This document shows, in pieces, positions 1-10,418 of a DNA stretch of 64,000 nt; the stretch's first letter is position 1, and every line of letters begins with the position of its first letter. Source of the stretch: Monomorium pharaonis (Eukaryota; Arthropoda; Insecta; Hymenoptera; Formicidae). The notes beneath the pieces are model-generated. The model searched no databases. It saw only the letters and a program-made list of their open reading frames with translations, and was not told the DNA's origin. The position numbers were made by a program, and so were the translations under genes. Where the stretch lies: assembly GCF_013373865.1 (NCBI RefSeq), contig NC_050471.1:19277047-19341046 (forward strand), in the 5' to 3' direction.

Positions 1-479
1 TGCAACAACATTTGTGTGTCAAAGTACGCGACAGATTGATACCAGAAATGCAGCAGATCTATCGAAATGTCAAATTGGCAATAAAAAGTGCGGCACCGTC
101 GATAGGCGGCTTATTTTCTCGGGAGTAAAATGCAGTCAACTCGCTACATAAAGACCACTCGCAGCGCGAAGGTAAGCAAAAATTATCTTCCTTCGCTGCG
201 CCTGCGGAAGAGTCCGATGTGGCGGAGGACCGCCACATTATACTTTTATGATACAGAACTGGTAGTATTTTCATTTTTTTGGAATGAGATTTAACTACAA
301 AAAAATTTAATGAAATTAATTGCACCTAAAATAGATAATATACCTGCGATATAAAGGGAGAAAATAGATAGGTCAATTGAGGCCCCCCTATAGGAAATAT
401 TAGATGCTAAGGAGAGGGTTGGGTAAATTATTTAATCTGTTCCTACTCCTGAATTAATAAATCTTCCCAGGAGATTGCT
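1..479. other. No confirmed gene; fragmentary sequence at window edge
   Basis: No complete gene is visible. On the plus strand an ATG near 130 opens a 14-codon frame that ends at a good splice donor (GCGAAG then gtaagc, near 172). It could be a 5' exon, but no following exon can be identified, so it is not called. The minus-strand open frame across 59-325 has no recognisable domain and overlaps repeat-like sequence. Confidence 0.4.
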
Positions 480-834
480 TACATCGATTCTCAAATAAAA
501 TTATAACTGTGATGAAAGAAGAATTGAAAAGATTCGACAAATCTGTCGCCAATCTATCATCATTTATGAATACAGATCTGTTGCATATTTGGCGCAAATC
601 TGCTGTGAGTTTACGTTGCAACATCTGTTCTCAATTTGCTGCGTGAATTTGTCATTGTATTGCTAGTGACAGGTCTGCTCTGGTGTTGCACCCAATTTGA
701 TATCAGGATTTGATAACAATTTTTGCTTGCAATTGGGGCGCACTCGACGACACAGTAAGCCATGGTTTTGGCAGCCTGATTCCGCAAGAAATTTATAGCA
801 GTCTGCTGACAATTTGGTAGCAAATGGTTAGCTG
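480..834 (-). repeat. End of a CCCAG-type foldback repeat with degenerate tandem arm
   Basis: Read on the minus strand, the unit begins CCCAGCTAACCATTTGC at 834. It continues into loosely repeated words such as CAGATCTGTTGC and CAAATTTGCTGC. This terminal pattern matches the other CCCA-ended elements of the window (7875-8724, 24404-25902, 44069-44563). The opposite end was not found and may lie outside the window. Confidence 0.45.
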
Positions 835-980
835 GGTATATGTTATAAACTGACGCAATTATATTATTTTTTATAAAAGCAATTAAATTTTGCAAAACAT
901 ATTAAAAATAAATAGCATTAATTTATTTACTTATTAATTTCATTGTTAAATTTATCTTTTTCCATAACCTTAATAATAAA
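835..980 (-). repeat. Truncated copy of the tRNA-bearing CCCAGTGAACAC element
   Basis: This sequence is nearly identical to the reverse complement of about 6160-6295 and to about 23515-23650 in direct orientation. Both are internal parts of complete elements. Neither terminus is present. The fragment abuts the CCCAG repeat end at 834, so that repeat probably inserted into, or replaced part of, this older copy. Confidence 0.7.
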
Positions 981-984
981 GGAT

Positions 985-1777
985 AACATTTTCAAGAAAC
1001 TTAAATGAAATTCTTCAATGAGATATCTCAAAGACCGCTCTTAGTAGACGTCTCTGATATGTTACGTCCAGGGGACTTCACTTTTATTGCCCGCTGACCT
1101 TTTCAGAGATAAGCAAACCAAACGAAATTCTGAGACTTATCTGCGGTCAAGTGTCGCGAGAAAGAAAATTAAATAAATATCTCTGCACCGCGAGGGCGTC
1201 TGTTTCCCATAATCAGAGGAACCCAAGACATTAAAAGCCCATAAAATTTGGTGGGGGTTAGGCCCCGGCGAAGTTAAAATTCAAATATTTGCCCTTGACG
1301 GACTAAGGGCACTTACAGAATTCCTTTACGACCGCAGATAAGTGCCAGATGGAAAGTTAGATTACTCGAAAAGGGGCAAGGGCACATTTGGTTTTAAGAG
1401 TAAAAACACTTTTTATTTACGGGCGAAATGTTATCGAAAGAGAGCCAGACCACCTCAAATGTCAAAGGAACTATAAAATTTTCCTTTGGAAACCAGATGT
1501 GCCTGCCACCCCTGGGAAATGCGCGGGCCGGGAAACATAAAATTTCCTCTCCTTATTTAAGATAAGAGCATCAGAAAACCTCCTCCCACCTACCAGATTT
1601 GAAAATGTTAAGCGGAGGGAACCAACGAACCAATAGCCAAAAAGGCTAATGAACACCACCCCAAGACCAAACAACCACCCATCCAATGAAAACCTTAAAA
1701 CTTAGTTCCCATGCATTCCCGCCAATTAACATCCCCGAAACACCCACACCTAAAATTTTACCTTTTGGGGAGAGTGC
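985..1777. other. GC-richer non-coding stretch upstream of the orphan ORF
   Basis: No coding region is supported here. Base composition is clearly less AT-rich than in the flanking repeats and the stretch leads into a TATA-type promoter. It may be promoter-proximal DNA of the gene at 2196, or the long terminal region of an unrecognised retroelement. No second copy exists in the window to settle this. Confidence 0.3.
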
Positions 1778-1806
1778 TATATAAATCTGCACTCCGAAAA
1801 ATCAGA
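1778..1806 (+). promoter_or_regulatory. Candidate TATA-box/initiator core promoter
   Basis: TATATAAA at 1778-1785 is followed about 26 bp later by an arthropod initiator-like TCAGAC (1802-1807). The spacing is slightly short but compatible with a core promoter. It lies about 390 bp upstream of the open frame at 2196, and a splice-acceptor-like sequence (ttgtcactttag) ends at 2195. A short spliced leader is therefore possible. Confidence 0.35.
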
Positions 1807-2195
1807 CAGTTCCTGTCTCGGTTACTGTGCCAGTCGGTTTCACTGTCTCAGTCACTTAGTCACATAATAGCTTTCGTGATAGTTACCGCTGCTCCGATTT
1901 CGGATTGTCTGCTTCCTTTGACGAGTGAAGTGTCGAAAGTGCTAAAATCAAACTCTAGTGCAGAACTCGTAACTCAACTCAGCGAGTGCACCTTTTCTCT
2001 CCGAACTTCACCACTCCGCGGGCCCACCACCTTTGGACTCGGCCAGCCGACTTCAAATCCAACCTGTCCGGCGAGGATCGACCTAAGAAGGAGATTTTTG
2101 GATTCAATTCCCTCCTACACGCCGCTCATCAAGTAGTAGTCTCTTAATCTCAGCTGTTAACCCCCTCTCCCGGCTAACATACTGTTGTCACTTTA

Positions 2196-2861
2196 GTGGA
2201 CAACTATCCCCAACGAAAACGATCTCGCCAATCCATAAGACGGGAGCGTCGGAAACGAGTCAGAGCAGCACGAGCCATCCTTGACCAGGTGTACCAAGAG
2301 TATCTAGAGGCGACGCGATCTCCTCCCCAAGGAGACTCATATCGAGTCCCTACTCCCCCTCCTACCCAAGGAGACTCATCTCGAGTCCCTACTCCCCCTC
2401 CTACCCAAGGAGACTCATCTCGAGTCCCTACTCCCCCTCCTACCCAAGGAGACTCATCTCGAGTCCCTACTCCCCCTGCGTATTCACCTGTAAGCTCACC
2501 AGAACCGGAAGAAATTCCACCCCCACCTCCCCCTACACCTTCTATAGAATTCTTAGACGAATTCGACCGAGTACCACCCAGGCCGCGCCATTATTATTAT
2601 AATGGTACCCAAAACTCGTTGATAGAACTCTTAGAACAATTCCCAGTAAAGACAGATCTTTCTCTCCAAAACTATCGCGAATTTACCCTCACCCCAGAAG
2701 CAATAGACCCAGATGTTTTATTTAATGTAGTTTCTGCACTCGATCCCACAGATTTTATCCTCACCTTTACCCCTCATTACCATGATCCCTTCGCAGTCCC
2801 AGTAGATTTCTTTTACAATTTCTTTCCCCCTTCCTCAGTAATCATCCGAGAGATAATATGA
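2196..2861 (+). CDS. Orphan basic, proline-rich protein with 13-residue tandem repeats (partial at 5' end)
   Basis: I do not recognise this protein. The frame encodes about 221 residues. Residues 6-30 are very basic (Arg/Lys clusters). Residues about 43-95 carry four copies of a 13-residue unit of the type PPTQGDSSRVPTP. A Pro/Glu patch and a run of six prolines follow, then a C-terminal half rich in Phe, Pro and Asp. There is no signal peptide or membrane segment. The first codon of the open frame is GTG, and the frame starts directly after ttgtcactttag. The true start is therefore probably in an upstream exon, and 2196 is better read as an exon border than a translation start. A TATA/initiator pair lies upstream at 1778. 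Alternatives are a taxon-restricted host gene or the structural-type gene of an unrecognised retroelement. The long intact frame argues for real coding. Confidence 0.5.
   Translation: MDNYPQRKRSRQSIRRERRKRVRAARAILDQVYQEYLEATRSPPQGDSYRVPTPPPTQGDSSRVPTPPPTQGDSSRVPTPPPTQGDSSRVPTPPAYSPVSSPEPEEIPPPPPPTPSIEFLDEFDRVPPRPRHYYYNGTQNSLIELLEQFPVKTDLSLQNYREFTLTPEAIDPDVLFNVVSALDPTDFILTFTPHYHDPFAVPVDFFYNFFPPSSVIIREII
2319..2477 (+). repeat. Four in-frame tandem copies of a 39-bp unit
   Basis: The unit contains CCCAAGGAGACTCATCTCGA followed by GTCCCTACTCCCCCTCCTA. It is repeated about four times with almost no divergence except in the first copy. Its length is a multiple of three, so copy-number change keeps the orphan ORF open. 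Confidence 0.85.
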
Positions 2862-3053
2862 AACTTCTAACTTCTTCCTCACCCGTCGATTCACCCCAAG
2901 AATTTGGTATTAATATATATATATATGTAACAAACTATTGTAAAATCCAAGAACTAGTATGTTTAAATCCATTGTAATCTTTATACACACATTATTATAA
3001 TAACTACCGCACCAACATTAGCACTAACACATATATACATATATATACATATA

Positions 3054-3371
3054 CAGGGTGATTCAAAATAACTATATGTCCTTGCATAGACGTATTCTTA
3101 GTAATATTCTGAGTCAACTTTTTCTTTTGCAAAAAATTATCCAGAGCTTAGATTTCTAGATATAATAAGAAATAGTTTACGTATCCTGAATCGGATACAA
3201 GAGGTAAGCAGGGGTGGCACAACTCACCGCTGCTCGCAGGCACCACGAGCACCGCGAGGCATCTGCTGCGCTCAATAATCGATAATCATCTCAATTATCT
3301 TTAACGATGGTATTAAGTATTTTGAATCACCCGAATATTATGTAATAAAGGAAGAAATGAATAGGTGACAA

Positions 3372-3402
<31 letters not shown>

Positions 3403-4259
3403 AGAGAGAGGAGGGAGAGAACTTGTTTGAACCTGTTTACGCACGTACCATCCTGCAATCAATTGATTGTTCTCACGATCCATCCTTTAGTTTATCGGAT
3501 TAAAAGTCTTTTTTTCTTTCTTCTTACATTTTATCACTTACACTCATTTACACACACACACACAAACACACTGTTCACTCACTTAACCGAATTTATTTAC
3601 ACATCAAAAAAATAGTACGAAACATTTAACTATTAAACATTACTAATCACTCGGCGCGTCAAAATTATTCGAAGAAAGAAACGCATATTTACTCGACGAA
3701 CACACAACGCGTGTTTACTAGTTACTCGATGTCAGCTGACATCGAGCTCAGCTAAGCAAGCAGACAACTGACTTTATTGGTTATTGTGTGGTAACACTGT
3801 CGAATATGTGTCTGGAAACGCGGCAACTTAAAAATAAAAATATTGATTAATATGATTTACTATTATAATTTGTTGAAGAATATGTTGGAAATGCATACAC
3901 GGAGACCCGGAGAGCAAAAAATTTGACATTCTAGCAATCAATTCGAATATTCTACGTAATTATTTAGATGATAGAAAATTAATTTTAAATCTGTATTAAA
4001 GATCTGTGTTAAAGATAATTGAGATGATTATCGATTATTGAGCGCAGCAGACGCCTCGCAGTGCTCGTGGTGCCCGCGAGCAGCGGTGAGTTGTGCCACC
4101 CCTGCTTACCTCTTGTATCCGATTCAGGATACGTAAACTATTTCTTATTATATCTAGAAATCTAAGCTCTGGATAATTTTTTGCGAAAGAAAAAATTGAC
4201 TTAGAATATTACTAAGAATACGTCTATGTAAGGACATATAGTTATTTTGAATCACCCTG
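3054..4259. mobile_element. TA-flanked foldback element with about 250-bp TIRs (mariner-like, non-autonomous)
   Basis: The ends are CAGGGTGATTCAAAATAACT and its inverse, flanked by TA at 3052-3053 and 4260-4261. The inverted repeats run about 250 bp each (3054-3305 and 4008-4259) and are nearly identical, so the insertion is fairly young. The 700-bp core holds a GA microsatellite (3371-3420) and no transposase frame. A partial third copy of the terminus (tttgaatcaccc) sits inside at about 3319-3331. TA target and end sequence fit Tc1/mariner non-autonomous elements. Confidence 0.85.
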
Positions 4260-4899
4260 TATATAGATAAATAGCAAGTATTAGTATTACCAACAATGTA
4301 TTCCATTAGGAATTAAGTATACATAATTAAAACAATAGTAAATATCAACCTCAGTTTTTTTTTTCTGTATGAAACCACCAACATTAGAATAAATATGATT
4401 ATAAGTTAAATCTCTTGATTTATTTATTAGTCGACCTACCCCCATTCCCCAACTAAAGACTGTATCGGGTCCGATCCCGAGTTAAAACAATTAAATTTGT
4501 TGACTCGAAAGCAGGACCAACAGACGCACAGCCGAGAGATAGGGGTTATAGTGAGCCTACCGGCACACTGACCCACATTTCTGGCAATAAAGAGTGCGTT
4601 TGCCCCTAAGGCACTTGTCTTTTCCTCGAGCCTGTGCCTTCGGGAGTCGTGTCATGTTGCGTCCTTCCTTCTTTATCTACCATACCCAACCAACCTTCCG
4701 ATCCTAGTCAAAACCCCATAAACCTGGATGTAACAGATAAATGTTACCATTTTGACATCATTTCCAAGATATCTAAATGTTTTCTTAAAAAAGTTCTCTT
4801 AAAGTTAAATATAATATGCTTATATAATATGCTTATGCCTCACGCCTTAAATCTCATTGTAGACACTGCTTTAGACCGTGTCTAAAATACGTCTTAATG
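4260..4899. other. No gene; polyadenylation-like tail region
   Basis: No supported coding sequence. AATAAA at 4586-4591 is followed by GT/T-rich sequence, resembling a 3' end or the R-U5 part of an LTR. It may be the other side of the unit carrying the orphan ORF, split by the 3054-4259 insertion, but no matching repeat exists in the window to prove this. Confidence 0.3.
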
Positions 4900-5094
4900 A
4901 CGTCTTTATGTCCCGATTTTGGATGCGTGCTGTCTGGGAAAATAATCGTCAGATCATGACTGAAATATGACTACGAAATGACGTCACATCATGACGTCAA
5001 TTTTAGGCCATGTAAAAAAATGGTCATTTTGACGACATATGACCAGATATGACCATTTTGGGACGTCAAAATGACGTGGGCTTGCTACCTGGGA
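4900..5094. repeat. Two adjoining ends of CCCAG-type foldbacks with TGACGT-rich arm
   Basis: One repeat end, gtgctgtctggg, finishes at 4939 and another, cttgctacctggg, at 5094. Between them TGACGTCA-type words recur. The second end and its arm match the left end of the element at 7875 (CCCAGGTAGCAAGG and TGACGTC-rich arm) in inverse orientation. The left partners were not found, so these copies are truncated. Confidence 0.55.
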
Positions 5095-5249
5095 CATGTA
5101 TACATGTATATAAGCTGCGTTCGAAAATAGCTTTAGCTGATGGGAAAAAAGTTAAGAATCGAGAGTAAAATGAGCGCAGTCAATCACGTTTCCATGGATT
5201 TACATCTGGTTCTACGCCATACTAGGAGCGAATTAATGCATCGGTGGAA

Positions 5250-5530
5250 ACTAGACCATAGTAAGTATAGACCAAGCATTCCACTGTATAAGCGTGATGC
5301 ATACAATATAAGAAGACCTTCTTTCTCTTTTTAATGCCGGAGAAGTGGGGAGCACTTCTCCACATCTCTTCGCGTCGATTCATTATTTCCCCTGTCAGGC
5401 TCTCCCTACTACGATGATGTCAGAGAGAGAAAGAAACTCTTCTCACATCTTTTCTCTTTCTTTTCGTATGCATCACGCTTATACAACAAATGCTTGGTCT
5501 ATACTCATAGCGTTTTCGATTGGAAAAAAG
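5250..5530. repeat. Imperfect palindrome
   Basis: The stretch around 5257-5305 (gtatagaccaagcatt, then ataagcgtgatgcata) recurs inverted at about 5464-5505. The centre is near 5385. Open frames across it are not conserved between the arms and are not called as genes. Confidence 0.55.
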
Positions 5531-5638
5531 TTAATGCGCACCAGGGGCTCGATTCTTGAATTTATTCGCAAGAAAACGTATGCGCAAATACCCGCTCTAA
5601 CAGAAAAGTTGCAAGTTTATTGGTTAAAAGCCATACGA

Positions 5639-6699
5639 CCCAGTGAACACATTTTATAGCGGCAATATAACATGGAAGTTACAAGTAATTTAACATTGTT
5701 ATTCTTGTGATATGTAGGTGCTATATGACATGGAAATAACCTGTTACGTAATATTTGTTATACGCAAGTGATATAGCTGTTATACATCGTTTTGGCGTTA
5801 CAGTTATTCAACAAAAATTGTATAATCGTAACACGTTCGTATCAATGTTATTACGGAACGATGCGTCGTAGTTGACTCAGAAATCAGACAACATTATAAC
5901 ATCCTGAATGATAGATCTATTTGATAATAAAAAAAATTATTATAAAGATGTTTTCAAAAATAACGGTTTGTCTACAATTACTGCGCACAAAAAATGCACA
6001 AAATCGAAATTCATCATGTGCTAAACAAAAACAGAATAATAAATGTATACTATTCAATTTTTTCTTAGAATTACGATCTATATAGTTAACCATCTAATTA
6101 ATCATTTGAACGCTTTAAAGATTAATGCTAAATAGATCGCAATTTCCATCAAATTATTAAGGTTATGGAAAAAGATAAATTTAACAATGAAACTAATAAG
6201 TAAATAAATTAATGCTATTTATTTTTAATATGTTTTGCAAAATTTAATTGCTTTTATAAAAAATAATATAGTTGCGTCAGTTTATAACATATAAGTATAT
6301 GTAGACAATAACAAGTACCCATATCGATGAGTCAAATTGGCGTAGCAGGTAGAGTAAAAGGTTCATCATCCTAAGGTCCCGGGTTCAAACCTAGCAGCGG
6401 CAAGTAAGAATAAAATAAAAAATTACATAATTTAAATTTAATTAATTAATAAAAATTTATTCTAAATGTAGTATGTGCTGTTGATAAAAATAATTTTAAA
6501 AAAATAAAATTTTTATTTTATTTTATTTTTCTTTGTAACTGTTGTGTAACGGTTAGATAACATGTAATTATAACATGTTATATTGCTGAGTCGGAAATTG
6601 TAACTTACATGTAAGTTACGTGTAATTTCAGAGTAACGTAACCTGTTATATTCGGTTACATTGCTGTTACACTGCTGCTATATTACTATGTTCACTGGG
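5639..6699 (+). mobile_element. CCCAGTGAACAC...GTTCACTGGG element with embedded tRNA-like segment
   Basis: The ends are CCCAGTGAACAC and TGTTCACTGGG, flanked by GA at 5637-5638 and 6700-6701. Inverted similarity at the ends is imperfect over about 45 bp. The interior is AT-rich with many GTTAC/GTAAC words and a tRNA-like segment at 6331-6402. No transposase is encoded. A sister copy in opposite orientation lies at 23106-24029, and a truncated one at 835-980. Confidence 0.8.
6331..6402 (+). other. tRNA-like segment (A box and B box) inside a foldback element
   Basis: The 72-nt stretch has an A-box-like TGGCGTAGCAGG and a B-box-like GGGTTCAAACC at tRNA spacing, and ends in GCGGCA. The acceptor strands do not pair and the anticodon stem is poor, so it is not a working tRNA gene. 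The sister copy reads a CGT triplet in the anticodon-loop region, which would suggest a threonine-tRNA ancestor. That assignment is tentative. Confidence 0.7.
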
Positions 6700-6984
6700 G
6701 ATAGTTAATAAATTTTCAACTTTTCTGTAAGAACAGAATTTGCGAATACGTTTCTCTTGCAAATGAATTCAAGAATCGAGCCCCAGTGCGCACTCAGTTC
6801 ACACCAACACTGGACAAGTTCCATGGATTGCACTGAATAGTGCAAGTACAAAAGAACACGCCGAAATTTTCAGTGCCAATTATATTTTAAATAAAGTATA
6901 GGTTATATACTTATATGGAAAGATGTAACACTTACAATATCATTATCCATTTGTTTCACATATGCCACATAATTTGGGGAGCGT

Positions 6985-7426
6985 CCCAGATGCGCACAGT
7001 AATAAACGGACACAGCAAGCTGAGTGAAACGGACACAGTAACAAACGGACACAGACCAAACGGACACAGTAATAAACGGACACAGTAACAAACAGACACA
7101 GTAACAAACGGACACAGTAATAAACGGACACAGACTAAATGCGCACAGAGCGAAACGGACACAGTGCGAAACGGACACAGTAACAAACGGACACAGACCA
7201 AATGCGCACAGAGCGAAACGGACACAGTGCGAAACGGACACAGACCAAATGCGCACGGACCAAATGCACACGGACCAAATGCGCACACTGCACATGCGCA
7301 CACTGCACGTGCGCACGAACCAAATGCAATTCATGTACATTGCAAGCAGAGTAAAGTCCACATAGGTTAGCGACTTGGACGGGGTGGGTGCGGAAGGGGG
7401 GCCGAAGGCCCCCCTTGCACCCTCCC

Positions 7427-7479
<53 letters not shown>

Positions 7480-7715
7480 CGTGCAAAGCATTCACTGCAT
7501 CACATGGGTTTGCAACTTTCCGTGTATGCATTTGGTTTGTGCGCATGTGCAGTGTGCGCATTTGGTCTGTGTCCGTTTCGCACTGTGTCCGTTTGTTACT
7601 GTGTCCATTTTGCACTGTGTCCGTTTATTACTGTGTCCGTTTGGTCTGTGTCCGTTTGTTACTGTGTCCGTTTCACTCAGCTTGCTGTGTCCGTTTATTA
7701 CTGTGCGCATCTGGG
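6985..7715. repeat. Foldback of ACGGACACAG-type minisatellite arms around a (GT)n core
   Basis: The left arm (6985-7370) consists of units like AACGGACACAGTAACA, and the right arm (7540-7715) is its inverse. The ends are CCCAGATGCGCACAG and CTGTGCGCATCTGGG. The core holds a GC-rich inverted block (about 7376-7428) and a GT microsatellite (7430-7472). The GC-rich block resembles that at 17340-17390 and 17705-17755. Unlike the other complete CCCA-ended copies, its flanks (GT and AC) do not form a direct duplication. Open frames here are satellite artefacts. Confidence 0.75.
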
Positions 7716-7874
7716 ACTCACTCATAATTTGTGGTTTTTTGAATTATTATTCTAATTCTGAGAGTTGTAATTATTTCTTCTTCCTCGCATGAACTTGAAG
7801 AAGATTCCAAAAATATCTCCAAAATATTAAAAAGAGCCAAATCCGAATTGCTCATTTTGTCGAATTTGAAACAA

Positions 7875-8724
7875 CCCAGGTAGCAAGGTGTCGTCATTTT
7901 TTGGTCATTTTATGACGAAGCAGACGTCACTAATTGACGTCTTAATGACATTAAAATGACGGTTTAATGTCACAGACCGTTGACGTCACAATAAAGACGA
8001 CATTTTAACGTCATTTTTATGACTATCCCAGGTAGTAAAAGTCGCCGTTATTTTGACGTTTTAGAAAATATTTCGGGTATATGTTCTACATATGTAGTAC
8101 TTGCATTGTGAAAATATTGAAATAACATAATTATAATCTAAAAAAAAATTTACGTTGTTTCTAAACAAGCATCGTTACCCACCACATCATGGTCACATCT
8201 AGGATTGCCTAACTTCCGCGGTCACCTATCCAATTCTGAACCGCCGTCGACGTTGCTTGATTTCGAAGATCGTACGCAACCTAGCACTTCGTGATGATCC
8301 CTAAACACTTGATGCTCATGAATACATATATATTTGTTATAGATCAGTTCAATAGATGTTAGAAACATGAAACTTGTAGTTAACTAATATTTTTATAAAT
8401 AAATATAAATTTACAGTTTTTTTCCCGATTTTTACATATGCGAAATAACATGTGAAATAACTTATAAAAATTTTTGCTGTTTTTTTAATAAAACTAAATT
8501 ATACTCTAGACAACACGCAATATTTATAAAATATTTATAAAATATCAATTAACGGACGTTATTAATTAGTCAAGCATATGACGTCGGAAATACGTTGTAG
8601 AATGGATAAATGACTGACGTAATTAATAGGTGAAAAAATGACGTTACTATTACGTCTTAATTTGGTAACATGACGTCCGCGAAATAACGAATTATTGACG
8701 TCCAGTGGACGTCACCTTGCTGGG
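7875..8724. mobile_element. CCCAGGTAGCAAGG element with TGACGTC arms and 5S-like core
   Basis: The ends CCCAGGTAGCAAGGTG and CACCTTGCTGGG are flanked by AA at 7873-7874 and 8725-8726. Both arms are built of degenerate TGACGTCA words. The core contains a 5S-like segment (8220-8300) and then AT-rich sequence also present at 19403-19515 and 25032-25160. A second internal CCCAGGTAG start at about 8029 hints at a partial duplication of the end. No protein is encoded. Confidence 0.8.
8220..8300 (-). other. 5S rRNA-derived segment
   Basis: Read on the minus strand, this resembles eukaryotic 5S rRNA from about position 40 to 95. It keeps the order GATC, TTCGAAAT, CAAGCAACGTCG, then the box C region, which here reads TTGGATAGGTGACCG. 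It is the most degenerate of the three copies. The 5' and 3' ends of 5S are missing, so it is not an rRNA gene. Confidence 0.65.
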
Positions 8725-9261
8725 AAAACATTCAAAACGATGCACTACATGGTGTCTGCATACATCCAATGCATTGAACTGGCACCGTCAAAATATCTCG
8801 TGCCACTTAGTGCGCACTGAGTGCGCACTACGCAAGTGTCGTGCGGTCAAACGAACACGTGACACTAGCCAAGTGCGCATTGGCACTGCCAATCGAACAC
8901 GCTCCTGACACTGAGTGCAGCCAGTGCATCTCAATCGAAAACGCTATTACTATGTTTATGGAATTTCGGAAGATAATTATTTACAGTAGTTATTACAAAA
9001 GAAATATCAAGAGTGATTATTACAGCGCAAATTATTTATGAATATGAAGAAATATTAAGGAAAAGAAAAATTGCTGCAGTTGTGGCTCTTTTCGTAAATG
9101 AAAAGTTACAAGAAAAAAAGATTTTGCGTGGCTTTAATTTTAAAAGAAAGAGAAGAGCATGGTTTTCATCATGCTCTTTTTCCAATTTTGCAACTTAAAG
9201 ATCTTCGCTTTCATAACTATTTAAGGATGTCAGCTACGTAGTTAGAAAAACTAATAAATTT

Positions 9262-9854
9262 CCCACCAAACACCAAGTTACATGTAACGTACCTGTTAGT
9301 TGTAATTTCCCACTCAACAATGTAATTGTAATATAACACGTGTGTTATATTGCAATTATATTATTGAGTAAAAAATTACAACTAACTAAAGACCTATAAT
9401 CAAAGATTCGCCAATGGCGAACACAATTTTGATTGGTCACTTGAGTCACATGGTTTATCCGCCATTGCGTACCCACGCTGGGCGAGGAAGAGGGGAGAGT
9501 GCTCTGTGTTGAGCAGTATAGGTTAAAAGAATATGTTTCAGAAATTATAAGGTAATTCAATCTCTGCACTCTCGAGGGTCACTATATTTTGACGATACAC
9601 TCAGGAAGAACAAGAAAAATTAAATTTGCATCTGTTATATGGCTGCGTACAACTTGGAGCAGGCTCGCATTGTTTACTATCTCCACTACTCCAGATCCAG
9701 ACCCCAGCCCCCGGCCCCAGCCCCCATCCAGTCTCCGTATGGGTACAAGATGGTGGATAGCAGTGGATAGCATGGTGGGGGGCCATTGGCGCATCTTTGA
9801 TTATAGGTCTTTACAACTAACAAGCACGTTACATGTAACTTTGTGTTTGCTGGA
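9262..9854. mobile_element. CCCACCAAACACC foldback inserted in the Harbinger relic
   Basis: The terminal repeats are CCCACCAAACACCAAGTTAC and its near inverse, ending TTGCTGGA at 9854. They are flanked by TT at 9260-9261 and 9855-9856. Removing the element and one TT restores a continuous transposase-like frame, which confirms the borders. It carries inner GTTAC-rich inverted arms and a younger MITE at 9389-9811. Confidence 0.8.
9389..9811. mobile_element. TA-flanked MITE (AAGACCTATAATCAAAG ends)
   Basis: TIRs read AAGACCTATAATCAAAGAT, then TCGCCAATGG or GCGCCAATGG, and are flanked by TA (9387-9388, 9812-9813). Nothing coding is present. The inner GATTCGCCAATG word is shared with the MITE at 20313-20555, so the two are relatives. 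Confidence 0.8.
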
Positions 9855-10255
9855 TTTAGTTGGTCATAATTTACAAAAAAAATTGTTATAAGAAATCCAA
9901 TAGGAGTTACAAATTTATTTATTTATTTATTTATTTAGTTACAATTTTATTCGTTAACATATAGTTGAGATTGATATTTTAGCATATTATATACATATAT
10001 GTTTATAAACATTGTATTTTTTGATATTTTACTTGAATGTCTACTAAACATTAAAATACTCACTTCTGACATTACGTTTTTCTTCATATTATTAATAATT
10101 AATCACCAATTTTAATAAAATATTAAAAAAGTTGAGTCGATTTTAACACTCAGCGATATCGCTTGTAATTAAAAAATTTTTAATCCGATTGCGGTGACAA
10201 GACATCATGTGACACAAATCGCCGCGACAGAGCGATTAACGAAATTGCGGCCTTA

Positions 10256-10414
10256 TGGCTCTCGCACACTAGACGCGATAAGCGACGAGCGATGAGCGAT
10301 ATCCAATGAGAGCTCTACATTTTCGAACATTTCATCGCCATGTTGGAAAAAGCAGAACTTTTATTGGATATCGCTTATCGCTCGTCGCTTATCGCGTCTA
10401 GTGTGCCAGAGCCA
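10256..10414. mobile_element. 159-bp MITE with TTA duplication
   Basis: Nearly perfect TIRs of about 50 bp begin TGGCTCTCGCACACTAGACG and TGGCTCTGGCACACTAGACG. TTA lies on both sides (10253-10255, 10415-10417). The size and the 3-bp TTA target fit PIF/Harbinger-type MITEs. Confidence 0.85.
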
Positions 10415-10418
10415 TTAA

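Larger units (their letters stand above)
5544..6784. repeat. Older inverted-repeat host containing a CCCAGTGAACAC element
   Basis: About 90 bp on the left (from ggggctcgattcttgaat at 5544) recur inverted on the right, ending at 6784. The element at 5639-6699 sits in the loop. Divergence between the arms is visibly greater than in many other repeats here, so the host is older than its insert. Confidence 0.65.
9010..9910 (+). pseudogene. PIF/Harbinger transposase N-terminal relic, split by a foldback insertion
   Basis: Frames in 9010-9261 encode a basic KRKRRAW-type stretch. After a frameshift comes a segment of the form HHALFPILQL, then FHNYLRMS and LEKLIN. These match the layout of the N-terminal region of PIF/Harbinger-type transposases. 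There is an in-frame TAG near 9238. The frame resumes at 9857 (LVGHNLQKKLL) directly after the 9262-9854 insertion, with one copy of the TT duplication removed. It then meets a stop and an ATTT repeat. The catalytic DDE part is absent. This is a dead fragment, identified by motif resemblance only. Confidence 0.6.

Noticed and set aside
6331..6402. Functional tRNA gene
   Set aside because: The acceptor stem does not pair and the anticodon arm is poor. The same segment occurs in a sister repeat.
6903..7792. Several overlapping open frames on both strands rich in Cys/Val/Arg
   Set aside because: They are translations of the GGACACAG minisatellite and the (GT)n core in alternative frames, with no unique sequence.
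8220..8300. Functional 5S rRNA gene
   Set aside because: Only the middle of 5S is present in all three copies, with substitutions and no pairing termini, inside transposable elements.
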